Source: an uncultured Pseudomonadota bacterium | Lineage (GTDB): Bacteria > Myxococcota_A > UBA796 > GCA-2862545 | Assembly (NCBI GenBank): GCA_913061235.1 | Contig: CAJXTB010000001.1 | Coordinates: 558,001-622,000 of the forward strand | Direction: 5' to 3' | Length of the DNA stretch: 64,000 nucleotides | Part shown: one piece after another, positions 1-9,102 of the stretch | How positions within the stretch are numbered: position 1 is the first letter of the stretch | How the letters are laid out: each line of letters starts with the position of its first letter | Notes under the pieces: model-generated | What the model saw: only the letters and a program-made list of their open reading frames with translations | What the model was told of the DNA's origin: nothing | Database searches by the model: none | Position numbers and translations under genes: made by a program

Positions 1-1062
1 GAGCTGGGCGACTGTGAAACGCTGGCCTGTTGGCCCCGTCCACCCGCTGACGGTGGCGTGGTTCGTGTGACGGGACGCCAGTGGGAGCGTACGATTGTCA
101 CCCAAATCATGGACTCGTCGGCCGAGACCGGCTGGCGCAGTGCTGCCCCAAGTACCCGCGGCGAGATGCCTCGAAGCGGCGTTGGTGGACGCCCTGGCTA
201 CGACAATCTCTCCTGCTCAGAGCGGGTCAAGACCCCGGAGGAATGCCGAGACGAAGACTACCAAGAAGCCTGCGGCACGCATGAGGAGTGCACGGTTCAA
301 GACCTCGGCAATGGCTTTGCCGAAGAGACCTGCGTGGATGTTCAAGACTACTGCACGCAATCGCGTGAGGTGTGTACGGCAGCAGTCATGGGTGAGTGGT
401 GCAGCTGGAACGACCTGTCATGGAAGGACGGGCGAACGCGCAGCACCAGTGGCCGAGATGCAAACCCGACATGGCCGCTAATGTCCCTTCAGAGCAATGA
501 AGTCGAAGAGCGCAGTGAGCAGTACTTCTTAGAGGTGTCTGTCTTGGCAGGCCGCGCAGAGCAACGTCCCTTGGTGCCAAGTGCGGTGTACATGGCGGCA
601 AGCATCGGCCAGCTCATGTACGCATCATCCAGCGGATTTCAGCCAGTGCCAGGCAACCTACAGACCTCCGATACCAACCGGCATGACTGCGGCGACGGCA
701 TTGCCTTCGACGTCCTCACTACGCGCGACCGCTGCCAAGCACAGGTCTACACATGGGTGGAAGAGGAGGCGCTACAGACCCAATCCTCCAACGGCGCACC
801 CGACTGGCCCAACGGGCAGCTCGGCAACGACGGGCGTGAGACGCGCACCGAGTGGATGCTCGTCGAGCTGACCTGGGAGCGCGGAAACAAGGTCGGACAC
901 GCTGTCTTCAAGGACCCCGTTGAGCAGTGGCAAGCCTGGGAATCGGTACAGAGCGTGCCAGTCGTCGTCGACTTCGATGCCACCTATGTCTCGCTGGATG
1001 AGTCGTACCAAGGCCCCGTTCCATCCGAAGTCCGTCCTGGAACATTGTCGCGCGACCGCTGA
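1..1062 (+). CDS. Cysteine-rich hypothetical protein, 5' end outside window
   Basis: The reading frame is open from base 1 and ends in TGA at 1060-1062, so 353 residues of a longer protein are visible. A GTG at 58 could be read as a start, but the 19 codons before it (including CETLACW) continue the same Cys-rich composition, so I treat the gene as truncated by the window. Visible residues about 65-145 hold many Cys spaced like disulfide pairs (PEECRDEDY, THEECTVQD, EETCVDVQDYC, REVCTAAV, GEWCSW). The rest is polar with no membrane segment. I do not recognise a family. The Cys content suggests an exported, disulfide-rich protein, but the N-terminus that would show a signal peptide is missing. 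Confidence 0.6.
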   Translation, partial: ELGDCETLACWPRPPADGGVVRVTGRQWERTIVTQIMDSSAETGWRSAAPSTRGEMPRSGVGGRPGYDNLSCSERVKTPEECRDEDYQEACGTHEECTVQDLGNGFAEETCVDVQDYCTQSREVCTAAVMGEWCSWNDLSWKDGRTRSTSGRDANPTWPLMSLQSNEVEERSEQYFLEVSVLAGRAEQRPLVPSAVYMAASIGQLMYASSSGFQPVPGNLQTSDTNRHDCGDGIAFDVLTTRDRCQAQVYTWVEEEALQTQSSNGAPDWPNGQLGNDGRETRTEWMLVELTWERGNKVGHAVFKDPVEQWQAWESVQSVPVVVDFDATYVSLDESYQGPVPSEVRPGTLSRDR

Positions 1063-1149
1063 TGTTCCCCTCTTCCCGCTTCGTTCCTCATCAACGACGA
1101 AAGCGGCCCATGCCAACCCGCATGGACCGCCCAACACAATCGCTCCGGC

Positions 1150-3471
1150 CTACTTGCGACGGCGCATGAAGCCCATCGCAAGCACGCCGAATCCAAACAT
1201 CAGGCCCACAGGCGCTGTCGGACTGACTGCCGAGCAGCCACTGCAGCCACCGTCGTCTTCGGTGTCCAAATCCGTGTCCGGCTCGGTGTCTGGGTCCACG
1301 GTTGTGTCGATGTCCGTGTCGACCTCAGAGTCCGAATCCGTGTCGATGTCCGTGTCCGGCTCTACGTCGATGGTAGTCATCTCCGCGAACAGTGCGTCCG
1401 TGTGTCCGTCGGTCACTGAGAACCAGGTGCCGTACACAACGTCGCCGTTTGGCACCATCTGAAGCTGTGACTCACCGTTCTGCGAGCCAGCAGGTCCGGC
1501 CAGAACTGCGGCCGGCTCGTAAGTCAGGCCGCGGTCGGTGCTGCGGAAGACGAAGAGTTCTTGGTCTTCATTGCCGCCCAACATCTCGTACACATTGGTC
1601 TCGCTGCCGAAGGCGACCACGAAGGTAGCTGCCTTGCTACAGTCCGTCGGACGGGTTGTGTCGTCTGCACCGGCGTCTCCTGACGGACATCCCGGACCGT
1701 GCCCTGGCGTCTTAATGACGCGCGGCTCCTTGATGTTGATGCCTTCCGGCGCCAGTCCCAGGTCCGCGGCCATCTCGTCGAGCGCCTCGGAGCTGACATC
1801 GACCGGGTCCGTCCAGTTCTGTCCACCGTCCGTCGAGGTACGTACCCAGAAAGCGTAGTTCTCTTGGTCCGTGTACCGAGCAACAGCCCAGTCTGGCGTG
1901 TAGCTGTAGCCAAGCACCATGAAGTCGCCCTTGATGAAGCCGCGGTGTGCGCGTGCATCTTCGTAAGGGTTGTCTCCGGTCCACAGGTCGAGGTCTCCGC
2001 CCAGCTCGGTGTTCGCGGACAGGTTCATGCCTAGAGTGTTGGCGTAGGCCCCCGTTTCGACGTCTTCGTCCCCCATGATGTAGCAACCATCCGGGGTGTC
2101 TCCCATGACCGCCGCTGTCGGGACGTTGATGGCAGGCTCCATGTCCTGAATCCGCAGTCCGACGGTGCCACCGGTCTCGCCCTCAGTGACGAACCCCCGG
2201 CGGGCAATGATGTCGGACGGTCCACCCGCATCGTACTCACCTTGCTTCCAGAAGATGAGCATCTTGCTCGACGAGTTCGGGCCGGCGGTGCCTTGGCTAA
2301 AGAAGCGTACACGACGCGCGTTCTCGCCAGGGTCGCTGAGGATACAGCCCATGCGAACAGGGTCTTCGAGTGCGGGCATCACGTTGCCATTGGTACCGCG
2401 AGCGCAGCCGTCAAGCTCCGCATCGTCCGGCTCACAAGAGGTGGGCGGCTGGTTGTACGGGAACAGGTGGTAGCGAATCACCTTACCGCTCAACAGACCT
2501 TGGGAACCCTTCGTTTCTTCGTAGGCCACCTGAACATTCGAGCCGATCATGGCCAGGTTTGCACGGGCAGCGCCTTCGATGCCCGACTCGATAAGCTCGG
2601 TGGTGTTCTGGCGGTTGTCCATCTTGCTGAAGTTGTTGGTCAACCGAACCGCTTCGCTGAAGTCACCGCCGGCAAGCAGGTCCGCTCCGCTGATGTAGCT
2701 GTACCAGATGTCCGTTCCGGCACTGGTATTGGCGCCAGACGCACCGTCTCCTGGGCCGTCTGCGCTGCCCAACTGCAAGCCAGCCGGGTCCTCTTGCCAG
2801 GTCACCACCCAACCGGCATCCGTGCCGCGGTTGACGTCCTGCTTCGCGTCGCGCTCGCCGTTTGAGAGCTGGTGAGGCGCACCCCAGGTGACGCCACCGT
2901 TGGTGGACGTCGCAATGTAGGTGCAGGCGTACGGAACCTCTCGGCCGTCCCGCTCAACGTACGTGACGGTGCTCTGCTCACCACCGGGGCAGTAGTGGTC
3001 GACCCAGCTCACCGCTACGGTATTGCCAACCTTGAAGATGTTCGGTTTCTCAGAGTCACCTGCGTAGGGAAGCGCGTCGACCCCCTCACCTCGCCACTGG
3101 CTGTCGATGCTGGACAAGCCAGCCGTATTGGAGATGTTGAGCGCGTCACTCCAGCTGGTCTCGACCGAGCAGTCGTCGGCGTTCGACTGGCAGGTGCGCA
3201 CAAACAGGTCCCGCGCGGGCCGTTCTCCGTCCTTCTTGGTGTCGTACACAAGATCGCCAGCAGCATCACCAAAGACGCTGACCAGCATGCCGTTGCCAAG
3301 GCGCTGTAGCTTTGGCTTCGATGCGTAGTCCTCGTCGTTGGTGTGGTCATCACTTCCGTTCGACAGGTTCACAGGGTCCGTTGGGGCCAACATAGGGATA
3401 GCCAACGCCGCTGACGTCACAGCAAAAACCGCGATTCCAGCTGACACCCAACCAATGCGCTTCGTATTCAT
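1150..3471 (-). CDS. Exported BNR/sialidase-like beta-propeller surface protein with MYXO-CTERM-type tail
   Basis: 773 residues. The N-terminus is a signal peptide (MNTKRIG, hydrophobic stretch, ALAIP). The body looks like the choice-of-anchor O / BNR-repeat class: Asp-box-like strings such as STNGGVTWG, STDGGQNWTDP and STDRGLTYEP mark propeller blades. An Asp/Thr/Glu linker (DTDSDSEVDTDID) runs from about residue 700 to 735. The end is a Cys-containing tripartite tail: GGCSGCS, a hydrophobic helix, then MRRRK. That is the layout of MYXO-CTERM sorting signals, so I infer anchoring at the outer surface. The RBS GGAGGT lies at 3475-3480 on the minus strand. A sigma54-like element and a 5' leader hairpin lie upstream. 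The substrate, if any, is unknown. Confidence 0.75.
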   Translation of the reverse strand: MNTKRIGWVSAGIAVFAVTSAALAIPMLAPTDPVNLSNGSDDHTNDEDYASKPKLQRLGNGMLVSVFGDAAGDLVYDTKKDGERPARDLFVRTCQSNADDCSVETSWSDALNISNTAGLSSIDSQWRGEGVDALPYAGDSEKPNIFKVGNTVAVSWVDHYCPGGEQSTVTYVERDGREVPYACTYIATSTNGGVTWGAPHQLSNGERDAKQDVNRGTDAGWVVTWQEDPAGLQLGSADGPGDGASGANTSAGTDIWYSYISGADLLAGGDFSEAVRLTNNFSKMDNRQNTTELIESGIEGAARANLAMIGSNVQVAYEETKGSQGLLSGKVIRYHLFPYNQPPTSCEPDDAELDGCARGTNGNVMPALEDPVRMGCILSDPGENARRVRFFSQGTAGPNSSSKMLIFWKQGEYDAGGPSDIIARRGFVTEGETGGTVGLRIQDMEPAINVPTAAVMGDTPDGCYIMGDEDVETGAYANTLGMNLSANTELGGDLDLWTGDNPYEDARAHRGFIKGDFMVLGYSYTPDWAVARYTDQENYAFWVRTSTDGGQNWTDPVDVSSEALDEMAADLGLAPEGINIKEPRVIKTPGHGPGCPSGDAGADDTTRPTDCSKAATFVVAFGSETNVYEMLGGNEDQELFVFRSTDRGLTYEPAAVLAGPAGSQNGESQLQMVPNGDVVYGTWFSVTDGHTDALFAEMTTIDVEPDTDIDTDSDSEVDTDIDTTVDPDTEPDTDLDTEDDGGCSGCSAVSPTAPVGLMFGFGVLAMGFMRRRK

Positions 3472-3482
3472 GAGACCTCCGT

Positions 3483-3501
3483 TGCCGCAGAAAACGCGGC
3501 A
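3483..3501 (-). promoter_or_regulatory. 5' leader hairpin before the propeller gene
   Basis: TGCCGC (3483-3488) pairs with GCGGCA (3496-3501) around a 7-nt A-rich loop. It sits immediately upstream of the RBS of the minus-strand gene starting at 3471, so it could affect mRNA stability or ribosome access. Function is inferred only. Confidence 0.35.
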
Positions 3502-3519
3502 GGTTCACAAACAGAGCAA

Positions 3520-3534
3520 GCAGGAACTGTGCCA
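3520..3534 (-). promoter_or_regulatory. Putative sigma54 (RpoN) promoter
   Basis: On the minus strand the sequence TGGCACAGTTCCTGC has GG and GC at the spacing of the -24/-12 consensus TGGCACG-N4-TTGC, with two mismatches to it. It would start transcription near 3508, giving a leader of about 37 nt before the ATG at 3471. Position and orientation fit; no upstream activator site was identified. Confidence 0.45.
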
Positions 3535-3758
3535 AAATTCAATTTATTAGCGACTGAGATAGTGAAGTTTTGAACTAACTATTGCCAAGCGTGGCATGTT
3601 GTCGCACCCTATTGACGGGTGCGCCCACACACCCCATTCGTGTGATATCGCACAGCCCCAACACTCCGTGAAAAGCACTATGAACAGCCGATTTTCCCTC
3701 CAGTATAGCGTCCCACCCATAGGTCGCCGTGGCCACTCATCCCGACTGCAGACCATCC
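3535..3758. other. Divergent intergenic region
   Basis: About 220 bp lie between the sigma54-like element of the minus gene and the likely start of the YbaK-like gene. It is more AT-rich than its surroundings. It includes a short GCCA/TGGC inverted repeat near 3583-3595. I see no gene here. Confidence 0.4.
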
Positions 3759-4247
3759 ATGGGGGCTGCCGTGGCTAAGGTTCCCTCCACTCCTGCCCTG
3801 CGTTGGCTACGGGCCAACAACGTCGACCATCAGGTTCACGTGTACCCCTACGTTGAGAGAGGCGGAACCAAAGCGAGTGCGGCGGCATTCAACGTTGACG
3901 AGCACGTCATCATCAAGACCCTCATCTTCGAAGACAACGCCAAACAGCCACTGATCGTGCTCATGCATGGTGACCGTGAAGTGTCGACCAAGGCCTTGGC
4001 ACGAGCCATTGGAGTGCGCTCCGTTGCCCCATGCGCACCCGCCACCGCCCAGAAGCACAGTGGCTACCGGGTTGGCGGGACGAGCCCGTTCGCCCCTAAG
4101 AAATCAATGCCTGTGTACGTCCAGGACGGGGTCACAGCACTGCCCGAGGTGTACGTCAACGGCGGAGCACGCGGCGTTCTGGTCTCACTCGACCCATCGG
4201 TATTTGTTGACGCACTCGCAGCCGTCACGGTGGACGTGGCGCGCTAA
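3759..4247 (+). CDS. ybaK: YbaK/EbsC-family aminoacyl-tRNA deacylase (Cys-tRNA(Pro) deacylase-like)
   Basis: 162 residues from ATG 3759; a GTG at 3729 and a GTG at 3771 are alternative starts. The protein matches the YbaK fold along its length: N-terminal TPALRWLRANNVDHQVHVY, the central VIIKTLIFEDN segment, an ALARAIGVRSVAP loop, GYRVGGTSPF (the conserved GG-SP region that shapes the deacylase pocket) and a C-terminal VYVNGGARGVLVSL strand. Known family members hydrolyse mischarged Cys-tRNA(Pro) in the cytoplasm. The next gene follows after 24 bp in the same direction, so the two may be cotranscribed. Confidence 0.85.
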   Translation: MGAAVAKVPSTPALRWLRANNVDHQVHVYPYVERGGTKASAAAFNVDEHVIIKTLIFEDNAKQPLIVLMHGDREVSTKALARAIGVRSVAPCAPATAQKHSGYRVGGTSPFAPKKSMPVYVQDGVTALPEVYVNGGARGVLVSLDPSVFVDALAAVTVDVAR

Positions 4248-4271
4248 ATAGGCGGCTCACTTGGAGGTCCC

Positions 4272-5672
4272 GTGGACCACATGAGTCCCGAAGAGTTCCG
4301 CCAGCACGGCCACGCAATGGTCGACTGGCTCGCGGACTACATGACCTCGCTGCCCGAACGCTCGGTGCTGCACAGCGCAGCTCCCGGCTCAATCAGGGAG
4401 CAACTGCCTGCAGCCGCTCCCGAGTCTGGTGAGTCCATGCAGGCCATGATGAGTGATGTTGAGAGCGTACTGTTGCCCGGCATTACCCACTGGCAGCATC
4501 CTGGTTGGTTCGCGTTCTTCCCAGCCAATGCGACCGGGCCCTCGATTCTAGGCGAGCTGTTGAGTGCGGGGCTCGGCGTTCAGGGCATGATGTGGGACAC
4601 AAGCCCAGCGGCCACGGAGCTCGAAGAGCGCGTGATGGACTGGCTTGTTGGCCTGCTGGGTCTGCCAGATTCGTGGCGCAATGAGCAAGGTCCAGGCGGC
4701 GGCGTGATTCAGTCCACCGCGAGTGATGCGACACACACAGCCCTCGTGGTCGCCCGACACCGCGCGAGCAAGAAGGGACACTCGCCGTCGAAGCTCGTAG
4801 TGTACGCATCCTCTCAAGCACACTCTTCCGTCGAAAAAGGCGCACGCGTCGCCGGTTTTGAACACATCCGACTCCTGGCCACAGATGACGCCTTTGCCTT
4901 GCAACCCGAGGCCCTCGAACAAGCCATTGCGAACGACACCGCTGCAGGACTCGTGCCCTGCGTCGTCATCAGCGCTGTTGGGGCAACCGGAACCGGTGCC
5001 GTGGACCCCGTAGACGCCATTGGACGCATCACCGAGCGCCACGGGCTCTGGCACCACGTGGACGCCGCATGGGCAGGAAGCGCCATGGTCTTGCCAGAGC
5101 ACCGTCACCTACAGCCGGGCCTGGACCGGGTGGACTCCTACGTGTTCAACCCGCACAAGTGGCTGTTCGTCAACTTCGACTGCTCGGCGTTCTGGGTCGC
5201 TGACCGAACTGCACTGCTCGACGCCATGAGCGTGCTTCCTCCGTATCTTCGCAACGCAGCGACCGAGTCCGGCCAAGTCACCGACTACCGCGACTGGCAC
5301 GTGCCCTTGGGCAGGCGCTTCCGTTCGCTGAAGCTGTGGTTCGTCCTGCGGCACTACGGCCGCGATGGCCTGCGCAAGCACATCTCCGAGCACATCGCAT
5401 GGGCAGACTGGGTGGCCGACCAAGTCCGCACGAGCCCACACCTGGAGCTGGTCACCGAGCCCGTACTGAGCCTGGTCTGCCTGCAGCATATCGACGGCGC
5501 CGACGCTACGCGCGCCTTGGTGACCCGGGTCAATGCGACGGGACACAGCGCTGTGACAGGCTCAACATTGCCCGACGGAACGCCGTTTCTTCGGGTTGCC
5601 ATTGGTCAGGCCAACACGCGTTTTGAGGATGTTGAGCGGCTGTGGTCCGTGCTCAATACGCCGGTCGCGTAG
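4272..5672 (+). CDS. Pyridoxal-dependent group II decarboxylase, aromatic-L-amino-acid type
   Basis: 466 residues, the usual length for DOPA/tryptophan/tyrosine decarboxylases. Visible family marks: THWQHPGWFAFFPA near the N-terminus, the GGGVIQSTASDA cofactor loop, SAVGATGTGAVDP, HVDAAWAGSA (PLP ring-binding Asp), and the Schiff-base Lys296 in FNPHKWLFVNFD. A C-terminal small domain with LPDGTPFLRVAIGQANT completes it. It should decarboxylate an aromatic amino acid in the cytoplasm; which one cannot be read from sequence. GTG 4272 lies 4 nt after GGAGG (4263-4267), while ATG 4281 would be 13 nt away, so the start is uncertain by three codons. Confidence 0.85.
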   Translation: MDHMSPEEFRQHGHAMVDWLADYMTSLPERSVLHSAAPGSIREQLPAAAPESGESMQAMMSDVESVLLPGITHWQHPGWFAFFPANATGPSILGELLSAGLGVQGMMWDTSPAATELEERVMDWLVGLLGLPDSWRNEQGPGGGVIQSTASDATHTALVVARHRASKKGHSPSKLVVYASSQAHSSVEKGARVAGFEHIRLLATDDAFALQPEALEQAIANDTAAGLVPCVVISAVGATGTGAVDPVDAIGRITERHGLWHHVDAAWAGSAMVLPEHRHLQPGLDRVDSYVFNPHKWLFVNFDCSAFWVADRTALLDAMSVLPPYLRNAATESGQVTDYRDWHVPLGRRFRSLKLWFVLRHYGRDGLRKHISEHIAWADWVADQVRTSPHLELVTEPVLSLVCLQHIDGADATRALVTRVNATGHSAVTGSTLPDGTPFLRVAIGQANTRFEDVERLWSVLNTPVA

Positions 5673-5807
5673 TGACCATTTCTGAAGTACTTCGGTTCGA
5701 AGAGGAGTTTTCGCACTTCGGGTGGTCAGCGCCTAGCTATCGCCCGAACCATCACGCTGTCAAAACGCCAAGCTGCCCGCGACTAGGTGGGGCGTTACGT
5801 TCGCCCC

Positions 5808-7151
5808 ATGAATGACCCTGGCCATGTCGTCGTCTTCGCCAAACCGCCCGTCGTCGGGCAGGCAAAGACGCGTCTGATTCCAGCCGTCGGCCCACAAGGC
5901 AGTGTGAAACTGGCCAGTGCTTTCCTCGCGGACGCCTGGGACATGCTTGGGCGGACGGGTGCAGCCCGGGTTGTCGGCAGTACCAAGCGGTCGCGAAAGG
6001 CCCTCGGTCTGACGCGCAACGATGCACTGTGGATGCAGGGCGACGGCGACCTCGGACAACGCATGGAGCGCATCCTGCGACGCTGCTGCGGACTGGGGCC
6101 ATGGGGCATCATCATTGGGGCGGACAGCCCAGGTCTGACCACGAGCACCGTTCAACGAGCCATGGCCGCACTCGACCATGTAGATGCCGTCTTGGTCCCC
6201 TCAGATGACGGTGGATACGCACTTATCGGCATGCGAACCGTACCAGATGGCATCTTAGACGGTCTGCCCTGGTCACAACAGCACACCCTAAATGCCACCG
6301 TGGCCCGGCTCACCGAGCGTGGCCTGACCGTTCGCCTGATTGGCGGCACGTTCGACGTCGACACGCCGAGTGACCTCATCGCCCTTCGTGACTGGCTTGC
6401 CGCAAATCCTCAAGACGCTCCAAACACCCGCGCCACCATGACCGAGCTGGGGTTGATGTCGACCGTGGGCCTGTCCGTCGTCATCCCAACCCTCAATGAA
6501 GCGTCAACCATCGAGCGCTGCTTGCGCAATGTGCTGTCCATTCACGGCGTCGACGAAGTCATTGTCAGCGACGGCGGCAGCACCGATGACACGCTCGACC
6601 GCGTGCGAGCCTTCCCGAGCATCCGCATCATTGAAGGCGCCACAGGCCGAGGCCCACAGCTCAATGCTGGCGCCAGCGCGGCGTTGGGCAACACGCTGCT
6701 CTTTCTCCACGCAGACTGCACGCTTCCACTGGACGCAGCGGCATGTATCAGCGGAGCATTGTCTGACCCAGACGTCGTCGGCGGCGCGTTCAAGCTGTGG
6801 ACGGTTCCAGACACCGGAGCGCGACTCTCCGCGTGGTGGATGCACATCGCGGATGTACGCAGCCGCTACACACACCTACCGTACGGCGACCAAGCTCAGT
6901 TTTGTCGGCGTGAGACATTCCAGGCAGTAGGCGGCTTTCCCGACCTTCCAATCCTTGAAGACTACGTACTCTCCAAGGCGTTGTGGAACCACGGACGCCT
7001 CGTCACCGTAGACCGTCGTGTGACCGCTTCGGCGCGTCGCTTCGAAGACCGGCCGCTGTACTACTGCAGCCTAATGAACACCTTTCCACTACTGTACCGC
7101 GCGGGAATTCCCGCCGAGCGCCTCGCTTCACTGTACAAGGACGTGCGTTGA
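5808..7151 (+). CDS. Two-domain glycosyltransferase: DUF2064 (TIGR04282-like) fused to family 2 (TIGR04283-like)
   Basis: 447 residues from ATG 5808 (a GTG at 5787 is possible). Residues 1-205 are a DUF2064/TIGR04282-type nucleotidyl/glycosyltransferase domain: VVVFAKPPVVGQAKTRL at the start, GDGDLGQRMERI, IIGADSPGLT, DDGGYALIGMR. Residues about 215-447 are a GT-A domain of the TIGR04283 type: SVVIPTLNEASTIERCL, IVSDGGSTDDTL, GRGPQLNAGA, LFLHADCTLP, then GDQAQFCRRETFQAVGGFPD. The two activities are usually encoded by neighbouring genes. Substrates are unknown. The Fe-S carrier gene starts 1 bp after the stop, so they are probably cotranscribed. Confidence 0.85.
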   Translation: MNDPGHVVVFAKPPVVGQAKTRLIPAVGPQGSVKLASAFLADAWDMLGRTGAARVVGSTKRSRKALGLTRNDALWMQGDGDLGQRMERILRRCCGLGPWGIIIGADSPGLTTSTVQRAMAALDHVDAVLVPSDDGGYALIGMRTVPDGILDGLPWSQQHTLNATVARLTERGLTVRLIGGTFDVDTPSDLIALRDWLAANPQDAPNTRATMTELGLMSTVGLSVVIPTLNEASTIERCLRNVLSIHGVDEVIVSDGGSTDDTLDRVRAFPSIRIIEGATGRGPQLNAGASAALGNTLLFLHADCTLPLDAAACISGALSDPDVVGGAFKLWTVPDTGARLSAWWMHIADVRSRYTHLPYGDQAQFCRRETFQAVGGFPDLPILEDYVLSKALWNHGRLVTVDRRVTASARRFEDRPLYYCSLMNTFPLLYRAGIPAERLASLYKDVR

Positions 7152-7152
7152 T

Positions 7153-7968
7153 ATGAGCCTATGGACCACAATTAGGGACGTGCTGGGACTCACACCGCCA
7201 GTCGCGCCCGCCGCCGCCCTGCCCTTCACCATCACCCGCCGAGCAGTCGCCGAGCTCGACGCGCTAACCGAAACATCACTGCGCCTGTCCATCGAGCCGA
7301 ATCCGCCCAAGTCTCGCGTAGTCTTGGAGAGCGTGCCTCGTGGCGACAGCTCGCTGCTGGTACAAGCCGACGACCGCGAAGCCCTGAAGGGTCTGTTTCT
7401 GGACCATGATGGGACGGACTTCAGCATTGGGTTGAACCTCGACATTCGCCCGGCAGAGACCCCGAATCCAGAGGTCCGCCTGTACGAGACCAACCGCTTC
7501 CTGTTCAGCGGTAGGCCGTTTCACGCAGACTCCGCAGACGCTCCTGGTCTCGCCGGCCTGCTCATGACGCTGCCCAACGTTCAGTCACTACTGCTTCGCG
7601 ACAACCAGGTCAGCATCGAGCGAATCGAAGGCGCGAAGTGGTCTGCCCTAGACGCCGATGTGACAGCCGCTGTACGCGCGTGGTTCTTGGCCTGCGGCGG
7701 AATGCTCACCGCCGAAGAGACGGGAAGCGACGACCCCGACTGGAATGCGGTCGCCAAGGTGATGGATGAGACCGTTCTGCCCTTCGTTCACGGCCATGGC
7801 GGCGACATTCGACTCATCGACGTCGCTGAGGGTGTGGTGACCGTTCAGCTCTTCGGAGCCTGTGCCACCTGCCCGGCGTCCATGTTGACCCTAAAGGGCG
7901 GGGTTCAGCGTCAGCTTCGCGAACAATTGCCAGACATCGTGCACACAGTTCAGGCCGTCGAGGCGTAA
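7153..7968 (+). CDS. NfuA/NifU-like Fe-S cluster carrier
   Basis: 271 residues. Residues about 20-90 resemble a degenerate A-type (HesB-like) domain without the usual Cys. Residues about 95-155 resemble an Nfu N-terminal domain (NPEVRLYETNRFLF, GLLMTLPNVQSLLLRDNQVSIER). The C-terminal NifU domain carries the cluster-binding CxxC in FGACATCPASMLTLKGGV, preceded by the typical VHGHGGDIRLIDV. The protein should hold and pass on a [4Fe-4S] cluster in the cytoplasm. The domain order is a mixture of E. coli NfuA and mitochondrial Nfu. It starts 1 bp after the glycosyltransferase stop. Confidence 0.85.
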   Translation: MSLWTTIRDVLGLTPPVAPAAALPFTITRRAVAELDALTETSLRLSIEPNPPKSRVVLESVPRGDSSLLVQADDREALKGLFLDHDGTDFSIGLNLDIRPAETPNPEVRLYETNRFLFSGRPFHADSADAPGLAGLLMTLPNVQSLLLRDNQVSIERIEGAKWSALDADVTAAVRAWFLACGGMLTAEETGSDDPDWNAVAKVMDETVLPFVHGHGGDIRLIDVAEGVVTVQLFGACATCPASMLTLKGGVQRQLREQLPDIVHTVQAVEA

Positions 7969-8109
7969 GACCTTCCTGGCCGTTGGTGTGGACCGGATTG
8001 CTCGCGAACACCAACTGCGAAGTGGCAGAAGTGGTAGCCTCAATCCCTCCCGTTGATTTAGAGACGGGCCCTCACAGGCTCGCAAACACAACCCAAAAAG
8101 AGGTTTCAC

Positions 8110-8349
8110 ATGCTGAAAATCGGACTCCTGTTCTCCATCACTTTGGTCGCTTTGACCGGATGCGCCAAGCAATACAGCATCGTCACCGCACCCGAGCAGG
8201 AAAGCATGGGCCACTACGTGCTCGTCCAGGCCACCAAGGCTGGCGGCGTGAAGCTGTGGGACTGTCAGCAGATGCCAGACGGCCAGTCGTGGGACCCGAC
8301 CTGTGTACGCGTTCAGATGCAGAACTCTGCGCGTGAGCAATCGCAGTAA
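8110..8349 (+). CDS. Small lipoprotein
   Basis: 79 residues. The N-terminus MLKIGLLFSITLVALTGCAK has a short signal peptide and a lipobox (LTGC), so lipidation at the Cys is expected. The mature part is about 60 polar residues with two further Cys (LWDCQQMP, DPTCVRV) that could form a disulfide. An AAAGAGG ribosome site lies at 8097-8103. I do not recognise a family. Confidence 0.7.
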   Translation: MLKIGLLFSITLVALTGCAKQYSIVTAPEQESMGHYVLVQATKAGGVKLWDCQQMPDGQSWDPTCVRVQMQNSAREQSQ

Positions 8350-8425
8350 AACTGCGGGCGGAAATGCGGCGTCGGTAGTGGCAAAAGGCCGTGAGATCGG
8401 CCAAGTTGTGGGTGAGGAGGCGTGC

Positions 8426-8986
8426 ATGAACACCGTCGACACCCCCCACCGCCGCCGTTTCTCCGTTGATGATCTGAATCAGATGGTCGAGGTGGGCTTG
8501 GTTGGCGAGGATGAATCTGTCGAGTTGATCGATGGAGAACTGCTCGTCATGGCCCCTGAAAGTCCAATTCACTCCTCGACCGTGACAGACGGAAGACTGT
8601 TGCTGTGCGCTGCCTATGGCCCGAGCCACGTTCGAGAGCAGCATCCAATTCATCTAGACGTCTACTCCCTTCCAGAGCCAGGTCTGGCAGTCACGGTCCA
8701 GCCAAACAAGGCATTCCGCACCCGTCACCCCACAGGCACCGACTGCGTCCTAGTCATCGAGGTCTCCCGAACCTCACGCTATGTCGACCGCAAGAAGGCC
8801 GCTCACTACGCATGGGGTGGAGTGCCCGAGTACTGGCTGGTGGACACGGTGAACCAAACGGTGACCGTACACCGTGAGCCGTCGCCCAAAGGCTATGGAT
8901 TCATTGGTGTTTTCAGGGATGACCACGCGCTCGGCCTCCCCAACACAGAAGAGTCTGTGACGGTGGACGGCCTTCTCAGCAAATAG
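8426..8986 (+). CDS. Uma2-family (DUF820) putative restriction-like endonuclease
   Basis: 186 residues from ATG 8426, chosen because GAGGAGG lies just upstream and the earlier start at 8303 would overlap the lipoprotein gene. The Uma2 pattern is clear: VELIDGELLVMAPES near the N-terminus, then CVLVIEVSRTSRYVDRKKAAHYAWGG and VPEYWLVDTVNQTVTVHR, with the conserved Asp/Glu/Lys of a PD-(D/E)xK-like core. The family is large in cyanobacteria and Myxococcota and has no settled role. No adjacent methylase or toxin partner is present. Confidence 0.75.
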   Translation: MNTVDTPHRRRFSVDDLNQMVEVGLVGEDESVELIDGELLVMAPESPIHSSTVTDGRLLLCAAYGPSHVREQHPIHLDVYSLPEPGLAVTVQPNKAFRTRHPTGTDCVLVIEVSRTSRYVDRKKAAHYAWGGVPEYWLVDTVNQTVTVHREPSPKGYGFIGVFRDDHALGLPNTEESVTVDGLLSK

Positions 8987-9102
8987 CGCCGCGTCTCAGT
9001 CTGCAAAACAAACTGGCCACTGGGCCAGAAACACCGTTACTTAGCGGTTCATAGAGCGATGAGAGGCGGTAAGGGCTATACGTGCAGGCCCCCGGAGCCT
9101 CA

